Positions 25,558 to 34,544 of a stretch of 64,000 nt of DNA are shown in pieces (the first letter of the stretch is position 1; each line of letters opens with the position of its first letter). Source of the stretch: JAHEAO01 sp041633555. Its GTDB lineage: Bacteria; Pseudomonadota; Alphaproteobacteria; Rhodobacterales; Rhodobacteraceae. The notes under the pieces were generated by a model that worked only from the letters and a program-made list of their open reading frames with translations, made no database searches and was not told the DNA's origin. The stretch lies in contig JBFKFZ010000005.1 in NCBI GenBank assembly GCA_041633555.1, positions 1 through 64,000 of the forward strand. The letters run 5' to 3'. The position numbers were made by a program, and so were the translations under genes.

Positions 25558-26294
25558 TCCGGCACACCATATCCCGCCGCGTCGATCAGGCGTATGCCGG
25601 GCGGCGAGCGGATGTAATCGTAGAAAATGCGCGCCGCCTCGTTGCTGGCGCCACGGTCCAGAAGCACGGCCTCTTGCCGGATCGGACGGTAGAGATCCTC
25701 GGGAATCAGGAACTGCTGCGAGCGAAACCGAACGAGCGGCATCTGCGACAGCGCCAGCAGTCCGGCATCGGCATTGCGGGTGGCGACGAAACTCATCGTC
25801 TGGCCGATATCCTCGCCATAGACCAGATTGGCATCCCAATCGTCAAAACCGCGCACCGCGCCAAGCACCTGCTGCGCGGCCGCGCCGTAGGGGGCAAGCT
25901 CGGGATTGGCGATTGCAAGACGCAACCGGTCGCTGGCAATGGTCTCGAGCGAGGCCTCGCGCGCACCCCGGACCAGAAGAACCAGCCGCCCGAAGGCATA
26001 AAGATCCCGCGCATTTGCCAGCCCCTCGCGTTCCAGCGCCTCGGGCCGGTCGGCATCGGCGGCCAGAAAGATGTCGAACGGCGCGCCATTCAGGATCTGC
26101 GCATAGAGCTTGCCGGTTGAGCCCGGCACCAGCACGATCTGGTGCCCGCTCTCTTTCTCGAACGCCTCGACCAGAAGCTCTGCAGTGGTCAGGAAGTTGG
26201 TGGCGACAGCGACCGTGGCGGTTTCGGCACGAACCCCGCCAAGCGCCGCGAAGATCAGCATCAAAGTACTGAAAATGGTACGAAAATACAACAT
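25554..26294 (-). CDS. modA: Molybdate-binding periplasmic protein ModA
   Basis: A 246-aa substrate-binding protein. With the ATG at 26294 it has a signal peptide ending near GGVRA and a GGAG site about seven bases upstream. Mature features: VAVATNFLTTAELLVEAFEKESGHQIVLVPGSTGKLYAQI and FDIFLAADADRPEALE, both molybdate-site regions of ModA. The frame reads back into the tRNA, so longer starts are artefacts. It is the first gene of modABC; no ModE gene or clear ModE site was seen. Confidence 0.93.
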   Translation of the reverse strand: MLYFRTIFSTLMLIFAALGGVRAETATVAVATNFLTTAELLVEAFEKESGHQIVLVPGSTGKLYAQILNGAPFDIFLAADADRPEALEREGLANARDLYAFGRLVLLVRGAREASLETIASDRLRLAIANPELAPYGAAAQQVLGAVRGFDDWDANLVYGEDIGQTMSFVATRNADAGLLALSQMPLVRFRSQQFLIPEDLYRPIRQEAVLLDRGASNEAARIFYDYIRSPPGIRLIDAAGYGVPE

Positions 26295-26362
26295 ACGGGC
26301 TCCGTTCATGCGGCGGCCAATAGACCGCGCACAGGCATGAAAAGCAAGCGTCAAAAGGCTGC

Positions 26363-26448
26363 TGGTGCCCGAGGAGAGAATCGAACTCTCACGCCCGTGA
26401 AGGCGGCGGATTTTGAATCCGCTGCGTCTACCGTTCCGCCACTCGGGC
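26363..26448 (-). tRNA. tRNA-Leu (CAA anticodon)
   Basis: Read on the minus strand, the acceptor GCCCGAG pairs with CTCGGGC, followed by discriminator A and an encoded CCA. The anticodon stem GCGGA/TCCGC holds the loop TTCAAAA, anticodon CAA. A long variable arm (CGCC...GGCG) marks it as a class II tRNA, and the T-arm is GAGAG-TTCGATT-CTCTC. No repeat of its 3' end was seen nearby, so there is no sign of an integrated element here. Confidence 0.96.
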
Positions 26449-26542
26449 AACCGGACATCCATGTATCCCTGCCACCTCGCCGCGTCCACCGAAAAATCCG
26501 ACTGCGAGTGTTGTTGTCAGCAATTCCCTAGCCGAATTTCCG

Positions 26543-27796
26543 TCAGACCGGCACCAGTGGCCCGCGTGCGTTCAACGCGGCGATATCCATGCCCGCGATG
26601 GCCTTGTAGCGGCTTGCCGCGGCCTCCAGCTCGGCACGGCTTATGACCTGGGAGATGTCGGAAAAGCCGTCCGGCGCGCGCTCGGCCACGACGTCCAGCA
26701 CCTTGTCGGGACCGTCGCCGCGATTGGCCAGAACCAGCGCATTAACCGCCTCGCGACGCTCTGCCTCGTAGGACAGCAGGGCCGCCTCGCCGACTCCCTT
26801 GTCGCGCAGCTCGCGCGCCATGATGCGGGCGTCGAGCACCGCCTGCGACGCGCCGTTCGACCCGATGGGGTACATTGCATGCGCGGCATCGCCCAGAAGG
26901 GTCACGCGGCCATGCGTCCAGCGCGTCAGCGGATCGCGGTCAACCATCGGGTACTCCCAGATCCCGGAGGCGCGCTCGATCAGCGCCGGAATATCGAGCC
27001 AGTCGAATTTCCAGCCCGCGAATTTCGGCAGAAGATCGGCCTTCGATCCCTGCCGGTTCCAGTCCTGCCGAGCCCAGTCGTAATCCGCCGGAAAGCCCAG
27101 ATCGACGATCCAGTTGATCAGGCAGCGCCCGTTGTCAAGGTCGCGGATCGGGTAGCAGACGAACTTCTGCGACTTCTTGCCGGCCATAGCCATTGTCCGC
27201 CCGCTCAGGAATTGCGGCCCCTCGGTGATGCCGCGCCACATCATCACGCCGGCCCAGTGCGCCCGGCCCTCGGCCGGGCAAAGCTTCGCCCGGCAGGCGG
27301 AGTTGATGCCATCCGCCGCGATCAGAACCTTGCCCGCTGCTGTGCCCATGTCACAGCCCCTTGCGCGGTCGGTCAGCCGGATCTCCACTCCGGCCGAGCT
27401 TCCGGCCCAGCTGGTGACCGCAGTCCCCGTCGAAAGGACATCGTCGCCCGCGCGCACGATAAGCATGTCGCGCAGGAGCATCTGCAATTCGCCGCGATGG
27501 ATCGAATATTGCGGCCAGTTGTAGCCCGCGAGTCGGCCCCTTGGTTCCGACCAGATCCGCCCGCCCTGGGCCGAGAAATAGGCCACCTCCTCGGTCTGCA
27601 GGCCAATCGACTGCAAGGCCTCTGCGAGCCCCAGATCGTGCAGTTCTCGCACCGCATGCGGCTGTAGATTGATGCCCACGCCAAGCGGCCACAGGTCCGA
27701 CACCGCCTCGAAGATGCGAAACGGAATGCCGAGCTGATGCAGGCTGAGCCCCAGCGTCAGCCCGCCGATGCCCGCCCCTGCGATCAGAACGCTCAT
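26543..27796 (-). CDS. FAD-dependent monooxygenase (class A flavoprotein)
   Basis: A 417-aa flavoprotein. The N-terminal dinucleotide motif is GAGIGGLTLGLSL (residues 7-19), the DG motif is VLIAADGINSACR, and the C-terminal FAD motif is VTLLGDAAHAMYPIGSNGASQAVLDAR, with GD and MYPIGSNG contacts. This is the salicylate/3-hydroxybenzoate hydroxylase group. Substrate cannot be told. The gene lies 3 bp from the metallopeptidase gene, suggesting a bicistron. Confidence 0.9.
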   Translation of the reverse strand: MSVLIAGAGIGGLTLGLSLHQLGIPFRIFEAVSDLWPLGVGINLQPHAVRELHDLGLAEALQSIGLQTEEVAYFSAQGGRIWSEPRGRLAGYNWPQYSIHRGELQMLLRDMLIVRAGDDVLSTGTAVTSWAGSSAGVEIRLTDRARGCDMGTAAGKVLIAADGINSACRAKLCPAEGRAHWAGVMMWRGITEGPQFLSGRTMAMAGKKSQKFVCYPIRDLDNGRCLINWIVDLGFPADYDWARQDWNRQGSKADLLPKFAGWKFDWLDIPALIERASGIWEYPMVDRDPLTRWTHGRVTLLGDAAHAMYPIGSNGASQAVLDARIMARELRDKGVGEAALLSYEAERREAVNALVLANRGDGPDKVLDVVAERAPDGFSDISQVISRAELEAAASRYKAIAGMDIAALNARGPLVPV

Positions 27797-27799
27797 TGG

Positions 27800-28648
27800 C
27801 TAAAGCCTTTCCGCTTCGAACGTGTCGCAAGCCTCAAGGCTGGCCTGCCGATAGCCGGTCGCAAACCAGCGCCGCCGCTGTTCCGACGTGCCATGGGTGA
27901 ATGTATGCGGCATCGGCCGCTGTCCGGCATTGCGCTGCAACCTGTCATCGCCGATCTGTTTCGCGGCATTCATCGCCTCGGCCACGTCACCGGGTTCGAG
28001 CGAACCGAACCGCGCCTCGGCATGGCGCGCCCAGATGCCGGCAAGGCAGTCGGCCTGCAGTTCGACCCGGACCGAGATCGCGTTCGACTGCGCCTCGCTG
28101 ACGCTTCTGCGGAGCGCCGTGGTCTGCGACAGGATGCCCAGCTCGTCCTGCACATGATGCGCGACCTCGTGCGCCACGACGTAGGCGGCGGCAAAATCGC
28201 CGCCCGCACCCAAACGGCGGGCCACGGTGGTGAAGAATCCGGTGTCGAGATAGATCTTCTGGTTGAGCGGGCAGTAAAACGGCCCGGTCGCACCGCTGGC
28301 GCCGCCGCAAGGCGACTTGGTCGCCCCCTTGAAGAGGACCAGCACCGGCGGAACATAGTCCTGACCGATCTGCTCGGCAAAGATCCCGGTCCAGATCTCC
28401 TCGGTATCGGCCAGCGTGACCGAGACGAACTCGCCGGCCTGCCGGTCGGCCTCGGTGATCTCGCCGTCGCCCGCGCTGAACGTGCCGCCGCCACCGCCCT
28501 GCAGATGGGGCGTGACATCGATGCCCAGGAAATATCCGATCATCAGCACCGCGATCAGCCCGACTCCGCCGATACGGCCCGCGCCGCGCCCGCCTCTGCC
28601 ACGTCTGTCCTCGATGTTTCGACTGCCGCGCCGCCCGCGCCACTTCAT
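27800..28648 (-). CDS. Neutral zinc metallopeptidase, YpfJ/KPN_02809 family
   Basis: A 282-aa protein. A basic, glycine-rich N-terminus precedes one membrane helix (about residues 24-42). The extracytoplasmic peptidase domain has the zincin motif HEVAHHVQDELG near residue 160. Other family landmarks are YVPPVLVLFKGATKSPCGGA, GPFYCPLNQKIYLDTGFF and FTHGTSEQRRRWFATGY at the end. The physiological substrate is unknown. Confidence 0.93.
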   Translation of the reverse strand: MKWRGRRGSRNIEDRRGRGGRGAGRIGGVGLIAVLMIGYFLGIDVTPHLQGGGGGTFSAGDGEITEADRQAGEFVSVTLADTEEIWTGIFAEQIGQDYVPPVLVLFKGATKSPCGGASGATGPFYCPLNQKIYLDTGFFTTVARRLGAGGDFAAAYVVAHEVAHHVQDELGILSQTTALRRSVSEAQSNAISVRVELQADCLAGIWARHAEARFGSLEPGDVAEAMNAAKQIGDDRLQRNAGQRPMPHTFTHGTSEQRRRWFATGYRQASLEACDTFEAERL

Positions 28649-28723
28649 GCCGCCACGCCTTATCGTTACTCCCGACGCAGTTTACGGGCTTGCGAATGTG
28701 CCGCAACGTTTCTGATGGCTTGA

Positions 28724-28749
28724 CCTTACGGACGGGGCGTGGCGTAAGG
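28724..28749 (+). repeat. Inverted repeat upstream of the YqaA-like gene
   Basis: CCTTACG (28724-28730) and CGTAAGG (28743-28749) are inverted around 12 bases, 25 bp upstream of the YqaA-like start and between divergent genes. It may be an operator or a leader hairpin; nothing further supports a role. Confidence 0.4.
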
Positions 28750-28773
28750 GCGAAAAAGGCCGGGGCGACGGGA

Positions 28774-29352
28774 ATGATCAGGGCACTCTACGACTGGACG
28801 ATCTCGTTGGCCGAGCATCCGCGCGCGCTTTGGGCGCTGGCGCTGGTTGCCTTCGTCGAAAGCTCGGTCTTTCCGATCCCGCCCGACATCCTGATGATTC
28901 CGATGATCATCGCCGCGCCAAGCCGGGCCTTCCTGATCGCGGGCGTGGCCATGGTCTTTTCGGTCCTCGGTGGAATGCTGGGATACCTGATCGGCTGGGG
29001 ATTCTTCGAAAGCATCGGCCGCCCGGTGCTCGAATTCTACGGCAAGGACGCGCATTTCGAAGGCTTCGCGACGCGTTACAACGATTACGGCGCCTGGGCG
29101 GTGCTGATCGCCGGGATCACGCCCTTCCCCTACAAGGTCATTACGATCCTGTCGGGCACGACCGGTCTGAGCCTGCCGGTCTTCATCGTCGCCTCTGTCA
29201 TTGCGCGCGGCCTGCGCTTCTTCGTTCTGGCCGGACTGTTGTGGAAATTCGGCCCGCCGATTCGGGATTTCATCGAACGGCGGCTGGGACTTATGTTTAC
29301 GCTCTTCTGTGTAATATTGGTCGGGGGCTTTGCGACGGTGAAGTATCTGTGA
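28774..29352 (+). CDS. YqaA/DedA-superfamily membrane protein
   Basis: A 192-aa integral membrane protein of the SNARE-associated/DedA-like (VTT) group. FVESSVFPIPPDILMIPMIIAAP near residue 30 and the GAWAVLIAGITPFPYKVITILSG block with conserved F/G/P residues are typical of YqaA proteins, which are linked to lipid scrambling or proton balance in relatives. The ATG at 28774 has GACGGGA upstream. The last codon overlaps the dsbB-like start (GTGA). Confidence 0.88.
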   Translation: MIRALYDWTISLAEHPRALWALALVAFVESSVFPIPPDILMIPMIIAAPSRAFLIAGVAMVFSVLGGMLGYLIGWGFFESIGRPVLEFYGKDAHFEGFATRYNDYGAWAVLIAGITPFPYKVITILSGTTGLSLPVFIVASVIARGLRFFVLAGLLWKFGPPIRDFIERRLGLMFTLFCVILVGGFATVKYL

Positions 29353-29807
29353 CCCGGAATGCACTAATCATCCTCGCCGCCGGCGGATCGCTGGCGCTGC
29401 TCTTCGGAGCTTACGGGTTCCAGGCGTTGGGCTATGCGCCCTGCAAGCTCTGCCTCTGGCAGCGCTGGCCACATGGAGCGGCTGTGCTACTGGGTGCGGC
29501 CGCGCTCTGGTGGCCGCTGACCGCCCTGCCCTGGCTCGGCGCGCTCGCCGCGCTGACGACCTCGGGGATCGGGCTCTATCATACCGGGGTCGAGCGGGAA
29601 TGGTGGGCCGGTCCCGACACCTGTTCCAGCGGACCGGTCGGGAGTCTCAGCACCGAGCAACTCCTGGACCAGATCCTGACCGCCCCGCTTGTCCAGTGTG
29701 ACGTGGTGGCCTGGGAATTCCTGCGCCTCTCGATGGCCAGTTGGAACATGGTGCTTTCGCTCGGTCTGGCCGGGATCTGGGTGATGGCGGTGCTGAGAAG
29801 AAGGTGA
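29349..29807 (+). CDS. DsbB-like disulfide bond formation protein
   Basis: A 152-aa, four-helix membrane protein that begins with GTG overlapping the upstream stop. The first redox pair is C32-K-L-C35 (YAPCKLCLWQRW) and the second is C92 and C117, in periplasmic loops. This matches DsbB, which reoxidises DsbA and passes electrons to quinone. The CKLC pair and the WQRWPH motif are hallmark features. Coupled to the YqaA-like gene. Confidence 0.92.
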   Translation: MTRNALIILAAGGSLALLFGAYGFQALGYAPCKLCLWQRWPHGAAVLLGAAALWWPLTALPWLGALAALTTSGIGLYHTGVEREWWAGPDTCSSGPVGSLSTEQLLDQILTAPLVQCDVVAWEFLRLSMASWNMVLSLGLAGIWVMAVLRRR

Positions 29808-29848
29808 ACCGCCACCCTTGCGCCATTTTCCGCGGCTAATCGCTGCGA

Positions 29849-30215
29849 ATGCGGTTCCGAGACATCAAACCAGATCAAAGCCTGCAGCGCCGACGCGCGG
29901 AGGCGCGCGCAAGAAGACTGAAGAAACGCTTCAGCAGGGTCGATAATGGCCTTCCGAAGCGCCGGCTTCTATTCAACCGACCGGCCTTCGTCGGACTGTT
30001 TTCGTTGGCGATGGCATTTGGTCTTGCAGTCTGGCTCAACTACCAAAACGTAGTGAAACGCGAACTGGCCCCCCGGTGTTGCGATACGCCACTTCCTTGC
30101 GGCGCCGAACTGCGCTGCGGCGCGGGCCATGGGCCTTGGGCCGTCAAGTCGCGGATCACCTGGCTACTACCGCTGGCGTGATGCCGACCAGGATGGCTGG
30201 GCATGCGAGCCGTAG
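29849..30215 (+). pseudogene. Excalibur-domain membrane protein, frameshifted at a C6 run
   Basis: Frame 1 from the ATG at 29849 gives 75 residues: a basic cytoplasmic start, then one membrane helix (about residues 47-63). At the six-C run 30069-30074 the frame must skip one base. The following frame then encodes an excalibur calcium-binding domain: NCAAARAMGLGP, GSPGYYRWRDADQDG and WACEP, ending at TAG 30213-30215. The unshifted frame instead runs to 30181 as a cysteine-rich, family-unlike tail. Corrected length is 121 aa. This may be a true frameshift, a phase-variable run or a sequencing error; the domain family is seen in many Rhodobacterales. Confidence 0.8.
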
Positions 30216-30233
30216 CCGCGACGCTTTTGAACG

Positions 30234-30503
30234 TCAGTGGATGGTGAACTCACCCACGACATTCCGCCATTCGCCCGGACCGATCAGCTTGCGGTGCGTG
30301 AAGCGGACCGAGTGCAACGGGCCCTCTAGCTTATCCTGCCAGAACTCGATGAACTTGAAGAGTTTCGGATGGTCCGGAGCCAGGTCGTAATCCTGCCAGA
30401 TATAGCTGTTCAGAACGCTTTGATAGTCCGGCATCCGGTAGAAGAATTCAGCTGTCGTCAGGCCGTAGCCTTTCAGCATCAACTCGGTCTCTGATCTGCT
30501 CAT
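30234..30503 (-). CDS. Usg family protein
   Basis: An 89-aa protein matching the Usg family, a short conserved protein of alphaproteobacteria named for its position near trp genes. Landmarks: GYGLTTAEFFYRMPDYQSVLNSYIWQDYDLAPDHPKL broken over the motif YRMPDY, FIEFWQDKLEGPLHSV and RKLIGPGEWRNV. The ATG at 30503 has GAGG upstream, better than the longer start. Function is not established. It converges on the excalibur gene. Confidence 0.88.
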   Translation of the reverse strand: MSRSETELMLKGYGLTTAEFFYRMPDYQSVLNSYIWQDYDLAPDHPKLFKFIEFWQDKLEGPLHSVRFTHRKLIGPGEWRNVVGEFTIH

Positions 30504-30696
30504 GGTGCACCTCAATCGCGGGTCCCCCAAGACCATCATGCCTGATCCTGGTTACTTTTCAATGAAAACAATGTGTTGTCACTGCGGCGTGAAAGGGACG
30601 TGATTCGTGGAAAAGCAGCCATTGCACCCCATATCCCGGTTCTGGTAAAGTTTCGGCAACAAGATATAGATCAAGAATAGACAGGCGGCCGAGCAC

Positions 30697-33438
30697 GTGA
30701 GCGACATACCAGAACCCCCTGGCATCGAAGGCGAAAACGGGCCTGAACGCCCCCGCTACAGCGGGCCGTCGATCGACATTACTGACGAGATGAAATCGTC
30801 CTATCTCGATTACGCGATGAGCGTGATCGTCAGCCGTGCGATCCCGGATCTGCGTGACGGGCTGAAGCCGGTGCACAGGCGCATCCTCTACGCGATGCAC
30901 GAGACCGGCAACACGCATGACAAGAGCTACCGCAAGTCGGCCCGGCCGGTCGGCGATGTAATGGGCAAGTACCACCCGCACGGTGATTCCGCGATCTACG
31001 ACGCGCTGGTCCGGATGGCACAGGATTTCTCAATGTCGTTGCCGCTTCTAGACGGTCAGGGCAATTTCGGCTCGATGGACGGCGATAACCCGGCGGCGAT
31101 GCGCTACACCGAAGTCAGGATGGACAAGCCCGCCGCCGCGCTGCTGGCCGATATCGAGAAAGAGACGGTCAATTTCCAAGACAATTATGACGGCAAGGAT
31201 CAGGAGCCGACGGTCCTGCCGGCGCGCTTTCCCAACATGCTGGTCAATGGCGCAGGCGGCATCGCCGTCGGCATGGCCACCAATATCCCGCCGCACAATC
31301 TGGGCGAGGTTATCGACGCCACGCTGGCGCTGATCGAGAACCCGGACATGTCGATCGAGGCGCTGATGGAGATCGTGCCCGCCCCGGATTTCCCGACCGG
31401 CGGCGTGATCCTCGGCCGTTCGGGCGCGCGCAAGGCCTATCTCGAGGGCCGGGGCAGCGTGGTGATCCGCGCCAAGACCCGGGTCGAGGAGATCCGCAAG
31501 GACCGTTGGGCGATCATCCTCGACGAGATCCCCTACCAGGTGAACAAGGCGAACATGATCGAAAAGATCGCCGATCTGGTGCGCGACAAGAAGCTGGAAG
31601 GCATCAGCCATGTCCAGGACGAGAGCGACCGTGTCGGCGTGCGGGTGGTGATCGAACTCAAGCGCGACGCGACCGCCGAGGTGGTCCTGAACCAGCTCTA
31701 TCGCTTCACACCGATGCAGACCTCGTTCGGCTGCAACATGCTGGCGCTGAATGGCGGCCGGCCCGAGCAATTGACACTGCACGATTTCCTGAGACATTTC
31801 ATTAGCTTCCGGGAGGACGTTGTAGCGCGGCGCACGGCCTTCGACCTGCGCAAGGCGCGCGAGCGCAGCCATGTCCTATGCGGTCTCGCCGTCGCGGTGT
31901 CGAATGTCGACGAGATCGTCGCGACGATCCGTTCCTCTGCCGATCCGGCCGACGCCCGCGAAAAGCTGATGACCCGGCGCTGGCCCGCGCACGACATCGT
32001 CGAGTACATCCGGCTGATCGACGATCCGAGCCATACCGTGAACGAAGATGGCACCTACAACCTGTCTGAGATCCAGGCCCGTGCAATCCTCGAACTGCGG
32101 CTGCAGCGGCTGACCGCAATGGGCGTCAAGGAAGTCACGGACGAACTTCAACAACTAGCCGCAAACATCCGGGAATACTTGGATATCCTGCGTTCGCGTG
32201 AACGGATCATGGCGATCATCTCTGCCGAGTTGCGCGAGGTGAAGGAGCAGTTCGCGGTGCCGCGCCGCACTGAGATTGTCGACTGGTCCGGCGACATGGA
32301 AGACGAGGACCTGATCGAGCGCGAGGATATGGTCGTGACCATCACCGCCGGTGGTTATGCCAAGCGCACGCCGCTGGCCGAGTTCCGCGCGCAACGCCGT
32401 GGCGGCAAGGGTCTTTCCGGCATGTCGACCAAGGAAGAGGACGTGGTCACCACCCTCTTCGTCGCCAACACCCACACGCAGCTGCTGTTCTTCACGACAG
32501 ACGGCATGGTTTACAAGCTGAAGACCTGGCGCTTGCCGCAAGGCGGCCGGACTGCCAAGGGCAAGGCGATCATCAATATCCTGCCGATCCCGCAGGGTAC
32601 CTCGATCGCGGCCGTGATGCCGGTCGATGCGGCAGAGGAAGATTGGGATGCGCTGCAGATCTTTTTCGCGACGACCGACGGCGGCGTGCGGCGCAACGCC
32701 CTGTCAGATTTCACCAACGTCAAATCCAACGGCAAGATCGCGATGAAACTGCCCGAGGGCGTTCAGATGGTGAATGCGCGGATCTGCACCGTCGATGACG
32801 ATGTAATGCTGGTCACGGCACTCGGCCGCGCGATCCGTTTCCCCACAACCGAAGTGCGGGTCTTCAAGGGCCGCGATTCGACCGGCGTGCGCGGTATTCG
32901 GCTTGCCGATAACGACGAGGTTGTCTCAATGTCGGTGATCCGGCATTTCGAGGCCGAGCCCGCCGAACGCGCCGCCTACCTCAAGATGCGCCGCGCCGTG
33001 GCCGGCGCGCTCGATGACGGGGCCGAGGCCGACGAGGACGAAGAAGTCGTCGAGGCCGGGCAGCTTTCACCCGAACGCTATGCAGAAATGTCCGCCGCCG
33101 AGGACCTGATCCTGACGATCAGCGCCAAGGGCTCTGGCAAGACCTCCTCCAGCCACGATTACCCGGTGCGCGGGCGTGGCGGACAGGGAGTCATGGCGAT
33201 GGACAAGGCGATGCGCGGCGGCCGGTTGGTCAGTTCCTTCCCGGTGCAGATCGACGACCAGATCATGCTTGCCACTTCGACCGGCCAGTCGATCCGAGTG
33301 CCGGTAGAGGGGATTTCTTTCCGCTCTCGCAGCGCTGGAGGGGTCAAGGTTTTCAACACCAGCAAGGGCGAAGAGGTCGTATCCGTGGCATGGATCGCGG
33401 AGCCGGAGGAAGAGGCCGCGGAGCCCGGCGAGATCTAG
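30697..33438 (+). CDS. gyrA: DNA gyrase subunit A
   Basis: A 913-aa type IIA topoisomerase subunit that cuts and rejoins DNA while GyrB supplies ATP turnover. The catalytic tyrosine lies in AAMRYTEVRM near residue 137. The quinolone-resistance region HPHGDSAIYDALVRM keeps Ser and Asp at the E. coli 83 and 87 positions, the sensitive-type residues. The C-terminal wheel holds the GyrA-box QRRGGKG near residue 565. An acidic insert (DDGAEADEDEEVVEAG) sits in the C-terminal domain. The start is GTG with a poor ribosome site. Confidence 0.97.
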   Translation: MSDIPEPPGIEGENGPERPRYSGPSIDITDEMKSSYLDYAMSVIVSRAIPDLRDGLKPVHRRILYAMHETGNTHDKSYRKSARPVGDVMGKYHPHGDSAIYDALVRMAQDFSMSLPLLDGQGNFGSMDGDNPAAMRYTEVRMDKPAAALLADIEKETVNFQDNYDGKDQEPTVLPARFPNMLVNGAGGIAVGMATNIPPHNLGEVIDATLALIENPDMSIEALMEIVPAPDFPTGGVILGRSGARKAYLEGRGSVVIRAKTRVEEIRKDRWAIILDEIPYQVNKANMIEKIADLVRDKKLEGISHVQDESDRVGVRVVIELKRDATAEVVLNQLYRFTPMQTSFGCNMLALNGGRPEQLTLHDFLRHFISFREDVVARRTAFDLRKARERSHVLCGLAVAVSNVDEIVATIRSSADPADAREKLMTRRWPAHDIVEYIRLIDDPSHTVNEDGTYNLSEIQARAILELRLQRLTAMGVKEVTDELQQLAANIREYLDILRSRERIMAIISAELREVKEQFAVPRRTEIVDWSGDMEDEDLIEREDMVVTITAGGYAKRTPLAEFRAQRRGGKGLSGMSTKEEDVVTTLFVANTHTQLLFFTTDGMVYKLKTWRLPQGGRTAKGKAIINILPIPQGTSIAAVMPVDAAEEDWDALQIFFATTDGGVRRNALSDFTNVKSNGKIAMKLPEGVQMVNARICTVDDDVMLVTALGRAIRFPTTEVRVFKGRDSTGVRGIRLADNDEVVSMSVIRHFEAEPAERAAYLKMRRAVAGALDDGAEADEDEEVVEAGQLSPERYAEMSAAEDLILTISAKGSGKTSSSHDYPVRGRGGQGVMAMDKAMRGGRLVSSFPVQIDDQIMLATSTGQSIRVPVEGISFRSRSAGGVKVFNTSKGEEVVSVAWIAEPEEEAAEPGEI

Positions 33439-33827
33439 TCATTCTGGTCGCGTCCGAAACATAAACCCAAGGTTATGGATTGGCGATCTCTTGATGGTTG
33501 CTACCGCAAATCATTGCCTTGCACCGGGCAGAGGCACGGATTTGCAGAGTGATTTTCTGTTCTTGGCCTTATTTTGTGCTGATCCCCCTGTGGATACACG
33601 CGGTCAAGAATTTCCTTAGGTTGCAAATGCTTGCAATAGCGCAGCGCCCGGCTCCACCTCGCTCGCGGGCAAGATGTTCCGGATACGCCGCTCTTTCGCC
33701 GAATTCTTGAGTTGCATCGACATATTTTGGTCGGCTTTGCACGGAAACTCTTAACGGACAGTGTTCCTGGTTAACCGACGAGCTCGCCTCCTTTCTCAAT
33801 CCTCCGCCTGCCAGAGCGAAGAAGACC
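33439..33827. other. 389-bp gene-free interval after gyrA
   Basis: No credible gene was seen on either strand. It holds a TTGCAA-N4-TTGCAA motif (33624-33639 region, within ttgcaaatgcttgcaa), a near-DnaA-box word TGTGGATAC at 33589-33597 and TTAA words at 33751 and 33771 before the DoxX-like gene. No clear gyrA terminator hairpin was found. Confidence 0.5.
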
Positions 33828-34484
33828 ATGAGATCAGACCGACTTCCCCAAAAGGCGCTTTCTGCATCCGCACAGAATCTGGCGCGCATTCTGATTGCAT
33901 CCTATTTCATCGCCGCAGCGCTGACCCTGATCGACGGCACCATGGGCCACGCCCTCGCACGACAGGTTGTGCCGCCGGAACATGTGGCGCTGAGCGCATC
34001 CGCCGTTATCTTCGGCCTGGCCTTCATGGTGATGATCGCGGTCTGGCTGCGGTTCGCCGCACTGCTGCTGGCCGTCGTGGTGTTCTGGTCCGGATTTCTG
34101 GAACTTCTCGAGCCCGCCGGCCTGCAGTCGCTCGACGTCTTCTGGCGCGATCTGGCCCTGATCGGCGCATTGTTCCTGACTTTCGCGCATGCCGGCCGGG
34201 CGGCGCGCAGCCGATCTATCCTGCGGCGTAATCATCCGGTTCGCAAACTGCATCCGGGCCAGGAGACGCCGCGTCAGGTCACCAGTGCGGTCAATTCTGC
34301 AACTCCGGTGCCGCCAGCCCCGGAAGGCCAGCCGGCCACGGCTTCGACTGATGGTTTTGAACATGCGAAACAGCTGCAGCTTCCAGGCATTCCAAGCCGG
34401 ACACCGCCCCGACTGTCGGTAATTGAAAGCGGCAGGCCGGACGATGTTCTGCCTGAAGCGACATCACAGAAAGCAAGCGCCTGA
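33828..34484 (+). CDS. DoxX-like four-helix membrane protein with disordered tail
   Basis: A 218-aa protein. Residues about 20-125 form four hydrophobic helices in a DoxX-like pattern: LARILIASYFIAAALTLIDGT, then two central helices, then FWRDLALIGALFLTFAHAG. The last 90 residues are proline- and serine-rich and probably disordered. I recognise no specific family beyond the DoxX resemblance, and no function is implied. No strong ribosome site precedes the ATG. It is transcribed toward trmFO, 60 bp away. Confidence 0.7.
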   Translation: MRSDRLPQKALSASAQNLARILIASYFIAAALTLIDGTMGHALARQVVPPEHVALSASAVIFGLAFMVMIAVWLRFAALLLAVVVFWSGFLELLEPAGLQSLDVFWRDLALIGALFLTFAHAGRAARSRSILRRNHPVRKLHPGQETPRQVTSAVNSATPVPPAPEGQPATASTDGFEHAKQLQLPGIPSRTPPRLSVIESGRPDDVLPEATSQKASA

Positions 34485-34544
34485 CTGGCATTCAGCGGCG
34501 GCCCCCTCTTTTCATTCTGCGGATTGAAGACTAAATCCCGCTCC

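Noticed and set aside
26363..26448. tRNA-Leu as an integration site for a genomic island
   Set aside because: No duplicated 3' tRNA end, integrase or compositional change on either side; flanks are modA and a metabolic gene.
30540..30696. Small gene between usg and gyrA
   Set aside because: The 157-bp gap has only weak promoter-like AT-rich words and no frame with a start and ribosome site.
33589..33597. DnaA box / replication origin after gyrA
   Set aside because: A single near-match to one DnaA box in a 389-bp gap, with no cluster of boxes, no AT-rich unwinding region, and no dnaA or parAB nearby.
33498..33710. 70-codon open frame in the gap after gyrA
   Set aside because: No ribosome site, no coding-type composition and overlap with probable regulatory words.
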